A stretch of 64,000 nucleotides of DNA from Lagierella sp. Lineage in GTDB: Bacteria; Bacillota; Clostridia; Tissierellales; Peptoniphilaceae. Shown here one piece after another: positions 25,952-33,165 of this stretch (positions are counted from its first letter, which is position 1; the number at the start of each line of letters is the position of its first letter). The notes under the pieces are model-generated. The model saw nothing but the letters and a program-made list of their open reading frames with translations. It was not told the DNA's origin and did not search any database. The DNA is taken from assembly GCF_029983815.1 (NCBI RefSeq), contig NZ_JASBYU010000001.1, positions 186,001 to 250,000 of the forward strand, in the 5' to 3' direction. The translations under genes were made by a program, and so were the position numbers.

Positions 25952-27178
25952 TTATAATATTTCTTCTCTAATTAGAGGCATACTCATACAACGAGGGCCT
26001 CCTCTACCCCTTGAAAGTTCACTATCTCTTATCTCAAGGACATTTACTCCTCTCTCCCTAAGTAGTTCATTGGTAATGATATTTCTCTCATATACCACAA
26101 CATTTCCTGGAGATATACAAAGTGTATTGGAGCCGTCATTCCATTGTTCCCTTTCAGAAATCATCTTATCTCCGCCACCACAGTAGATAAGTTCCACTTC
26201 TCTATCTAAGTACCTGGACAAGATATTTCCCAAAGTGTCGTGTATCTCATTGGTTTTTATCTCCTCACTTGAACTTCCTTTTTTTAATTCAAAGACTCTC
26301 AAGGTTTCAAGAATTCCTGGATGCACCGTAAATTTATCATAATCTATTTGAGTGAATACGGTATCTAGATGCATAAATGCCCTAATCTTTGGAATATCTA
26401 TGGCAACAACAGTTTCTATTTCACTGTCCGAATTATAGAAAATATTCTTTGCCAGCTTTTCAATTGCCTCTGGTTGTGTTCTTTGTGAAATTCCCACTGC
26501 CAAAGTCTTTTTATTGATATTTAATACATCTCCACCTTCAATGGAAAATTCATAATCTCTATCATAAAACTTAACAACGTCCTTAAACTTTTCACTATGA
26601 CTAAATATCATATGGGCAAAAATAGTCTCTCTTTGACGGATAAAGGTATACATCTTGTTGATAACTACGCCATTTCCTACAGATGAAAAAGGGTCTCTTT
26701 GAAAATATAGATTTGGCATAGGTAACATCAGCATATCAGAACTATCCTGGGAATAGGATTCTAAAAATTCTGATTTTTTTAAATCTATTTCCTTGTAATT
26801 TACACCGGCAATAGATTTATCCACCAATTTTTTCATATCCGTAAAACCATTAAAGTATTCCCGTAATGCATCGATATAATAATCGCTTTTTATGCCTGAA
26901 TCCTCTAATAATTGGTTTATGAAATCTTCTTTCAGCTCTGGTTTTTCCTTCAAAAGATCAGCCATTAGCTCTTCTAAATAAAAGACTTCTACTCCCTTTT
27001 CTCTTAATAGATTGGCAAAAGCATCGTGTTCCTCCGCAGCTCTTTCCAAATATGGAATGTCGTCAAATAATAACTCCTGCAGTTTTCCCGGAGTCATGTT
27101 CAAAAGCTCTTCCCCAGGTCTATGGAGTAAAACCTTTTTTAATTTTCCAATCTCATTTGTTACATTAATACTAGTCAA
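25952..27178 (-). CDS. arcA: Arginine deiminase
   Basis: 408 residues, normal length. Converts arginine to citrulline and ammonia, first step of the arginine deiminase pathway. LKKVLLHRPGEEL (13-25), LPMPNLYFQRDPFSSVGNGV, SIEGGDVL, MHLDTVFTQID and the final GRGGPRCMSMPL with the catalytic Cys397 are visible. The start codon is TTG at 27178, five bases after GAGGTG. No arcB, arcC or arcD is nearby; the rest of the pathway must be elsewhere. The leader is about 200 bases. Confidence 0.96.
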   Translation of the reverse strand: MTSINVTNEIGKLKKVLLHRPGEELLNMTPGKLQELLFDDIPYLERAAEEHDAFANLLREKGVEVFYLEELMADLLKEKPELKEDFINQLLEDSGIKSDYYIDALREYFNGFTDMKKLVDKSIAGVNYKEIDLKKSEFLESYSQDSSDMLMLPMPNLYFQRDPFSSVGNGVVINKMYTFIRQRETIFAHMIFSHSEKFKDVVKFYDRDYEFSIEGGDVLNINKKTLAVGISQRTQPEAIEKLAKNIFYNSDSEIETVVAIDIPKIRAFMHLDTVFTQIDYDKFTVHPGILETLRVFELKKGSSSEEIKTNEIHDTLGNILSRYLDREVELIYCGGGDKMISEREQWNDGSNTLCISPGNVVVYERNIITNELLRERGVNVLEIRDSELSRGRGGPRCMSMPLIREEIL

Positions 27179-27390
27179 TTTTACACCTCACTATTAATTG
27201 AATAAGTTCTAGAAATAGCAGAAAACATTTTCAATTAAGCAATCAAAAAATTTGATCACCCAACTAATTCTGTAATAAATATGAGATTTTTATCTTGATT
27301 TCTTCTAATCGATTTATCTCTAATCTACCATTCTAATAAAATATTGGTCAAACACAAAAATCTAAATGCTCGACTTGTTCTCAATAAATA

Positions 27391-27419
27391 ATTATACACT
27401 AAATACTTATAGCTTTAAA
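27391..27419 (-). promoter_or_regulatory. Promoter of arcA
   Basis: TTTAAA (27414-27419), 17 bases, and a perfect TATAAT (27391-27396) on the minus strand. It would give an arcA leader of about 205 bases. A second possible promoter (TTGACC, 18 bases, TAGATT) lies closer. The 27179-27506 gap otherwise holds a weak cre-like site at 27304-27317 (11 of 14 consensus positions) and the hairpin at 27424. Confidence 0.5.
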
Positions 27420-27423
27420 GTAA

Positions 27424-27487
27424 AATCAAGGGCTCATCATCAAACACCACTACTTTTTTAAGAATTTGATAGATTGAACCCTTGATT
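27424..27487 (-). terminator. Long hairpin after the DUF2207 gene
   Basis: AATCAAGGG and CCCTTGATT are separated by about 46 bases and enclose a second pair ATCAAA/TTTGAT. On the minus strand the end is followed by TTTTACTTT. It may end DUF2207 transcription, but the T-run is interrupted. Confidence 0.4.
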
Positions 27488-27506
27488 ATTACATAATTTC
27501 AAAAAC

Positions 27507-29255
27507 CTACCTTGCTCCTCCTCCAGAGCCTCCACCAAAGGAACCGCCACCTCCGCCGATACTGGAACTTCCACCATATCCAGAGCTACCACTTCTACTA
27601 CTTGAAGAGGAATATTCAAACGCAGCATAATAAGCAGTCCTTGCCATATCATGAGCCACAGTTATCGTATCAGGATTGTAGAGTTCTTCGTATTCAATCT
27701 CAGGATATAATTTACTAAATTCCTTTCTTACTTCCTCAGTTATCCCCAGAAATCCTGCCCATATCATATACTTATCCCAAAGGTGTACATTATAGGACTC
27801 ACGCTCATTGAGTAGAGAGAAATTTTTTAAATAATTTCTAAACCTTATTACCCTGGACATCAGCTCCTCACCTTCAGGCGTCTCTATAAATTCATTATTT
27901 CTAAATAGAGTCCTATTGGGATTTTTTTGATAATACCCTAGAGCTAGTAATCTATTTTCTGAAAAATTGAATAGGCCATCTTGAAAAAGTCTAAGTTCTC
28001 TTTCATTTTTCCTTGCCCAAAGGGAGAACTCATTACTTTCCAAAAGTCCATCCTCAGACGCTTCTAACAGTTTATAAAACAGGGTCACTTCCTTCGGATC
28101 CTCTAAAGAATCCTCCTTTTGTCTTTTATTAAAGGAGATTGTATTAATCTTAAAAGCATTTTTTTGTCTTTTAAAGATAGCCCCTTGTTGAGTTTTTACA
28201 GTTTCAATAGCCCCCTCATGTATCCACTTTAGAAAATATCCGGTTAAAAAGTTAGTGAAGTTTCCATAGTCCAATCTATACAATAGATCATATAGTTCAG
28301 ATCCAGTATGTTCTGTTGGAATGTCCCTATAATATTGACCCTTTAATTTTCTTTTCATTTTATTGGCTTTTTTTGATCTTTTAGCTTTATTAGCTATAAA
28401 TCTTCCAGTGAATAAAGCGGTTAATATTGCAACAAATGGAATTCCTAAAGTCATTATTAAAACTGAAATAAACTTCTTCCAACTTCCTAAGGGTACGTCA
28501 TTTTCCTGAATAAAAGAAGATCCTTCTTTAGCCCCTTTTACTATATCTGTATAGGTTTTATCTATAGTTGAAGAAGTATCAATGGAACCCTTTGGCAGCT
28601 TATATAAAACTGTAACGTAATTTGTTTCCCCTATGGTTTCGTGGGAGGTTGCACTGACAAAATCTTCATGAATTTGAGTTTCTCCAACGTACCCAAATCC
28701 CCAGATCCTTAAATCCTCCTTATTAAAGGGAACATCACTTACAATTTTTAAATTAAAGTTCTCTATTGGCATATTAAAGCTATCATTTACATATTTCCAA
28801 AATGTCAAAAGTTCCCCATCGGAAGTCTTTCTAACAAAATTGGAGATTTTATAGACCAGGGTAAATTGATGTTGCCCATAACTTCCTATCCCCATTACCA
28901 ATTCATCTTGACCATTGTTATTATATATCCCGCTTTTATTTTTTTTATCTTCAATTGAATCATTAACATTCCAATTTCTACCCATGTCTTCAAACTTTAC
29001 ACCATTTTCAAAAACCTGGAAGTCAACTATTTTAGAATCTCTCATATCACCCATGGGAATATAGAATTCTGTACCACTATACTGGTGCAAATCAATTGTT
29101 GAAGTAATCGTTGCAAAACCATCTTTATGAATTCTGGTTTCCATTTCCATATTGGTAATTTTATTGGATTCTGCATTTATCTTTATTGGAAAAATTAATA
29201 AAAAAAGGGCCAATAAAGATACTATGAACCTTTTTTTTATAAAGTCAAATCTCAT
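27507..29255 (-). CDS. DUF2207 domain-containing membrane protein
   Basis: 582 residues: a signal peptide (about 10-28), an extracellular DUF2207 domain (about 30-240) with LHQYSGTEFYIPMGD, a membrane segment near 258-282, a cytoplasmic region, and a C-terminal tail of Ser then Gly repeats ending in GGGSGGGAR. DUF2207 proteins with Gly-rich tails are regularly paired with LemA, as here (10 bases apart). Function is unknown; an envelope role is inferred from the pairing. Only one membrane segment besides the signal peptide is evident, fewer than some relatives. Confidence 0.88.
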   Translation of the reverse strand: MRFDFIKKRFIVSLLALFLLIFPIKINAESNKITNMEMETRIHKDGFATITSTIDLHQYSGTEFYIPMGDMRDSKIVDFQVFENGVKFEDMGRNWNVNDSIEDKKNKSGIYNNNGQDELVMGIGSYGQHQFTLVYKISNFVRKTSDGELLTFWKYVNDSFNMPIENFNLKIVSDVPFNKEDLRIWGFGYVGETQIHEDFVSATSHETIGETNYVTVLYKLPKGSIDTSSTIDKTYTDIVKGAKEGSSFIQENDVPLGSWKKFISVLIMTLGIPFVAILTALFTGRFIANKAKRSKKANKMKRKLKGQYYRDIPTEHTGSELYDLLYRLDYGNFTNFLTGYFLKWIHEGAIETVKTQQGAIFKRQKNAFKINTISFNKRQKEDSLEDPKEVTLFYKLLEASEDGLLESNEFSLWARKNERELRLFQDGLFNFSENRLLALGYYQKNPNRTLFRNNEFIETPEGEELMSRVIRFRNYLKNFSLLNERESYNVHLWDKYMIWAGFLGITEEVRKEFSKLYPEIEYEELYNPDTITVAHDMARTAYYAAFEYSSSSSRSGSSGYGGSSSIGGGGGSFGGGSGGGAR

Positions 29256-29265
29256 GGTTTACACC

Positions 29266-29808
29266 CTATTTCCATGAGGGCATATCAGTCTTTGTTGAAG
29301 TATTTTCAAAATACTCTTCCTGTTGAAAACCCATTGCCGATGCAATAAGGGATTTAGGAAAAACCATTAATGCCCTATTGTACATGGTAACAGTATCATT
29401 AAAAATCATCCTTGAATGTCTCACATTATCTTCGTATTTATTTATAGATTCCATAGTGTTTTCATATAGATTAGAAGCCTTGAGCTGTGGATAGTTTTCA
29501 ACTATTGCTAAAAGTCTACTAAATACATTGGAAAACTGTTGGTCATCTTTTTCAATCTCCTTAACAGAAGAATTCTTCCCTATAGATGACCTTGAATCCA
29601 CAATGTCCTTTAAAACTTTTTCTTCATAATCGCTATACTTTGAAGTACCATCAATCAATGTCTTTATTGCATCCCATCTAGACTCGATTTGAGCAGCTAT
29701 TTGACTTTTAGAATTCCTTACATTTTCACGTAGTCTAACTAAAGAGTTATAGACCCCTATGGCATATAGGACTAAAAGCACTAATATTACAATTACTGCA
29801 ATTATCAT
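29266..29808 (-). CDS. LemA family protein
   Basis: 180 residues: an N-terminal membrane helix (about 2-18), then a helical domain beginning YNSLVRLRENVRNSKSQI (20-37), typical of LemA. YPQLKAS and the later FPKSLIASAMGFQQEEYFE are conserved. LemA proteins are membrane-anchored with a mostly helical body; the biochemical role is unclear. It precedes DUF2207 in the operon. Confidence 0.93.
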   Translation of the reverse strand: MIIAVIVILVLLVLYAIGVYNSLVRLRENVRNSKSQIAAQIESRWDAIKTLIDGTSKYSDYEEKVLKDIVDSRSSIGKNSSVKEIEKDDQQFSNVFSRLLAIVENYPQLKASNLYENTMESINKYEDNVRHSRMIFNDTVTMYNRALMVFPKSLIASAMGFQQEEYFENTSTKTDMPSWK

Positions 29809-29881
29809 AATTTCCTCCTATTTAAATATATTTGTAGAATTTCCAAGTACTGGATCAATCTGCTATTAATTTTTTAAAAAT

Positions 29882-29910
29882 AAGTAATACTCATGTAAGT
29901 AGTATTACTT
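29882..29910. repeat. Perfect 10-bp inverted repeat upstream of lemA
   Basis: AAGTAATACT and AGTATTACTT with a 9-base loop, with T/A runs on both sides. It lies about 75 bases before the lemA ATG. It could be an operator, an attenuator in the lemA leader, or a leftover terminator. Confidence 0.5.
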
Positions 29911-30024
29911 TTTAATTATTGTTACCCTAAGCCTTGGAACATTTCTCATTTACATTAAGATTTAACTTTGTTTTAACATTCATACATAGAATATCACAAC
30001 AATTTAGTGATGAAATTTTTAAAG

Positions 30025-30057
30025 AAAAACCCTCCTACTAACTAAAGCAAGGAGGGT
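30025..30057 (-). terminator. Terminator of the mprF-galT operon
   Basis: ACCCTCCT and AGGAGGGT form a perfect 8-bp stem on the minus strand, followed by TTTTCTTT. Confidence 0.88.
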
Positions 30058-30090
30058 AAATTTAAAATTTATTGCCATAGACTCTACTAT

Positions 30091-31563
30091 TTAATTTTTG
30101 AGCTTTTCTAAAAAAAGTTTTAATCCTTTAGTATCATATCCTTTAAATATGGAACAGTCTTCTAAAATCCTTTTAAAAATCTCTCCAATTCCCTCGTCAA
30201 TACATCTACTAAAGTCCTTTTCTTTACAGCTCTTAAGTAAATCTATCAGACTCTTATGTTTTATGATGATTTCCGGGTCTAGGTTTCTTTCATTTACCAT
30301 ATACTCTTCAATAATTTTCTTTTCTTTTTTTAATCTTCCAGGAAGAACTGCATAACCTGCCGCTTCTAATAATCCAATATTTTCCTTCTTTATATTATGA
30401 TATTGAGTAGTTGGATGAAAAACTCCAAAGGGCTTTTCTAAAGTCGTCAAATTATTTCTCAGAATCAAGAAAAAATTGTAGTATCCATCTATCTTTTTCA
30501 AAATAGGAGTAATCGTATTGTGTTGACCTTCTTCATCCCTAGAAATTATGTTTTCCTCTGGAAAATCAAAATTTTCCCATATCTTTAATACTTTTTCACA
30601 TATCCTTTGTACACTTTCTCTATCTTTTCCAACAATTTTAATCGTAGTCATAGGCCAATCCAAAATGGACAGTTCTATATTTTCATAACCTAAAACTTCA
30701 AATTTTATACTGTCCTTGGCATTAAAAATTGGTAAGTCACAATTACCACCTTGATAGTGTAGATGATTTAATATAGATCCACCAACAATAGGTAGTCCAG
30801 CATTAGAACCTATAAAGTAATGGGGTAAAACTTCCACAAAGTCCATCAAATAGGAAAAAGTACTATTATCTATTACCATTTTCTTATGTTCTTCAGAAAA
30901 TACTATGCAATGTTCCTGGTAGTAAACATAGGGAGAATACTGAATAAACCAATTCCCTTTTAAATCCAAAGGAATGCTCCTAAGGGTTGCCTTAGAATTA
31001 TAATTAAGACCTCCAGCATAGCCTTCATTTTCTTTACAAAGCATACACTTGGGATAAACCCTAAGTTTCTTTTTATTTTCGTTTATAATGTCGATTTGTG
31101 ACTTCTCAGGTTTTGACAAGTTGATTATCAGCTTTAAATTTCCGTAATCAGATTTATATTCCCAGAAGTAATCCTTTAAAATTCTATCCCTTCTGATATA
31201 GTTAATGTCTTTACAATATTCATAAAAAAAATCCGTAGCTTTCTTTGGAGAGGTCTCAAGCAATTCATAGAACTTTTTTGTAATCTGTGAAGGTTTTAAG
31301 GAAAATACATTCATTATTTCAGTATCAAAATTATCCTTTTGTACCCTTGACCCGCCATCGATTATTCCCCTAGAGGAGGCCTCTTGAACAAGGGATTCTA
31401 AAATCTCTTCAAGAGATCTAGAAGTTAATTCTACCTCATTTCCCATGACATCTTCATTAAATAACCATAGAATTCTATTTGTAATATATTGTCTGTCCTC
31501 TTCATCAACTAATTTTTTTTGAATACCATATTCAACTAAATCCAAAATATCTTGGCTTAACAC
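30091..31563 (-). CDS. galT: UTP/UDP-glucose-hexose-1-phosphate uridylyltransferase, class II GalT
   Basis: 490 residues, the usual size of the Firmicutes-type GalT family. Exchanges UMP between UDP-glucose and galactose-1-phosphate. RVYPKCMLCKENEGYAG, LRSIPLDL and the catalytic GGSILNHLHYQGG segment near 260 are visible, and FGVFHPTTQYHNIKKENIGLLEAAGYAVLPGRL is the conserved C-terminal block. No galK, galE or galM is adjacent. It is the last gene after mprF, a nitrilase-like and an aldo-keto-like gene, nine bases after the latter. Confidence 0.93.
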   Translation of the reverse strand: MLSQDILDLVEYGIQKKLVDEEDRQYITNRILWLFNEDVMGNEVELTSRSLEEILESLVQEASSRGIIDGGSRVQKDNFDTEIMNVFSLKPSQITKKFYELLETSPKKATDFFYEYCKDINYIRRDRILKDYFWEYKSDYGNLKLIINLSKPEKSQIDIINENKKKLRVYPKCMLCKENEGYAGGLNYNSKATLRSIPLDLKGNWFIQYSPYVYYQEHCIVFSEEHKKMVIDNSTFSYLMDFVEVLPHYFIGSNAGLPIVGGSILNHLHYQGGNCDLPIFNAKDSIKFEVLGYENIELSILDWPMTTIKIVGKDRESVQRICEKVLKIWENFDFPEENIISRDEEGQHNTITPILKKIDGYYNFFLILRNNLTTLEKPFGVFHPTTQYHNIKKENIGLLEAAGYAVLPGRLKKEKKIIEEYMVNERNLDPEIIIKHKSLIDLLKSCKEKDFSRCIDEGIGEIFKRILEDCSIFKGYDTKGLKLFLEKLKN

Positions 31564-31571
31564 AGCTCCTC

Positions 31572-32423
31572 CTATACTATATCTAAAAATTGTCTACTTG
31601 ATGGTGGTGGAAAAATATTATCTAAAATCCTTAAATCTTTCCTATCCAATATCATCCTACCAATCCTTATTATTTCGTCTATATGCTTCTTATCCGTAGA
31701 TTTTGGTATTGGAATGATATTGTCCCTACTAAGTACAAAGGCTAAAAGTAACCCCTGGATGGAGATATTATACTTACATGCAATCTGATTGAGTCTAATA
31801 TTATTGATTAAATCAGTATTTAGCATGCCACCCATTGCCATAGGACAATAAGCCATCATCCTTATGCCCTTTTCCTTTAAAAATCCCTGCAACTCAAACT
31901 CCGTTCCTCGAGAACCCAAGTGGTACAAAACTTGATTTACAACACAGTGGTCCCCATCCAATGTATGGTGCAATTTTTTCATATTAAAAAGATCAAAATT
32001 GGACACTCCCCAGTGCTTTATCAACCTTTTATTTCTAAGTTCTTCCAGGCAGTTTACCGCCTCTTGAAAAGAAATTGGTCCAGCCCATCCAATAAGATAT
32101 AAATCTAAATAATCCGTCTTCAACCGCTTTAAGGTGTTTTCTATGGAATAATAGATTTTTTCCTTTTTACAGTTAAATGGACAAATCTTAGACACCAAGA
32201 ATAGCTCTTTTCGATTAAAGTTTTCAATAGCTTTACCGACGATTAATTCAGCTTTGCCTTTGGTATACATCTCAGCAGTATCGATCAGCTTTATTCCACC
32301 TTCTAAAGCATATCTTAAAGCATCAACCTCTTTGAATAAGAGTGAAGGATCTTCTCCTATTTTATAGGTAGTTATTCCTAACTTTGGGATTTTAATTCCA
32401 GTTTTTAATATCAAATTTTTCAT
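31572..32423 (-). CDS. Aldo/keto reductase-like protein with altered catalytic His
   Basis: 283 residues with the aldo/keto reductase fold. Tetrad residues Asp48 (LIDTAE), Tyr53 and Lys79 (LVSK) are present. The position of the fourth, normally His in LYLIHW, reads LYLIGW: Gly112. The codon is GGA in the given sequence. NADPH-binding features such as GVSNFD and IPKSTDKKHI remain. The replacement probably changes or abolishes normal carbonyl reduction. In operon with galT (9 bases) and the nitrilase-like gene (20 bases). Confidence 0.88.
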   Translation of the reverse strand: MKNLILKTGIKIPKLGITTYKIGEDPSLLFKEVDALRYALEGGIKLIDTAEMYTKGKAELIVGKAIENFNRKELFLVSKICPFNCKKEKIYYSIENTLKRLKTDYLDLYLIGWAGPISFQEAVNCLEELRNKRLIKHWGVSNFDLFNMKKLHHTLDGDHCVVNQVLYHLGSRGTEFELQGFLKEKGIRMMAYCPMAMGGMLNTDLINNIRLNQIACKYNISIQGLLLAFVLSRDNIIPIPKSTDKKHIDEIIRIGRMILDRKDLRILDNIFPPPSSRQFLDIV

Positions 32424-32442
32424 TTTATTGATCTACCATATA

Positions 32443-33159
32443 TTATAATCCCATAATGTAACTTTCACCAAGGTCTACCATATCATCTTTGATTACTTTT
32501 CCATGTAACATCAATTGAATTCTGCCCTTAAGGGATGTACCATCCTCCATTATTCTGGTAAATAGAAGAACTGGTTTATCAAGAATTTCTGAAACCTTTA
32601 AATACTCGCTCTCAGCCTTTTGGCTATCTGCAAACTCCTTAGAATGAGACCAATAGAATAAATCCACCTTAGCATCCATATCAACAATCTGAGGTAAAAT
32701 TTCTTCATCCAGAAAATCTTCTCCCAAAACTATACCAATCTCCTTATCCTTTACACCATAGCTGTATAATTTTTCCCCTTCCCTATAGTCGGCACATGCT
32801 CTTTCTGCTTTCCATTTAGGAGATAGGCTTCTATAATTGAAGCCTTCCTCTCCACCAGTTCCCATAAGCATATAAGAAGAGTATATTCCTCCCTTATAAT
32901 TCTCATAATAACCAAATCCTAGAGCAAAATTTTTATTTGAAAGCGCCTTTTTAATGGTCACTATTTCCTTAGAATTCTCAAACAAAGTAGATTTTACATC
33001 TTCTTTATAGTCAAAGGACATAGAATCATAGCCTTGTAAAAATCCTTCTTCGTATAGTATAAGATCTACATCTTCTGTATTTTCTATCTCTTCCAATACC
33101 CTTTTGATATTTTCTTCTGGGATATTGGATTTTAAAACTACAGGTATCTTTAAAATCAT
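32443..33159 (-). CDS. Carbon-nitrogen hydrolase (nitrilase)-like protein lacking the catalytic Cys
   Basis: 238 residues. The layout follows nitrilase-superfamily enzymes: LILYEEGFLQGY (33-44, Glu38 at the catalytic Glu position), the Lys region LSPKWK (112-117), REGEKLYSYGVKDKEIGIVLGEDF (126-149) and a late VLLFTRI strand. At the nucleophile position, usually ICYD, the sequence is VLGED: Gly146 instead of Cys. The protein is therefore unlikely to be a normal amidase; a binding role is possible. It is seven bases after mprF. Confidence 0.65.
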   Translation of the reverse strand: MILKIPVVLKSNIPEENIKRVLEEIENTEDVDLILYEEGFLQGYDSMSFDYKEDVKSTLFENSKEIVTIKKALSNKNFALGFGYYENYKGGIYSSYMLMGTGGEEGFNYRSLSPKWKAERACADYREGEKLYSYGVKDKEIGIVLGEDFLDEEILPQIVDMDAKVDLFYWSHSKEFADSQKAESEYLKVSEILDKPVLLFTRIMEDGTSLKGRIQLMLHGKVIKDDMVDLGESYIMGL

Positions 33160-33165
33160 AATGTA

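Noticed and set aside
27458..27652. Small gene rich in Val/Glu antisense-frame to the DUF2207 C terminus
   Set aside because: It is a frame shadow of the Ser/Gly-repeat tail of the DUF2207 protein, with no ribosome site of its own.
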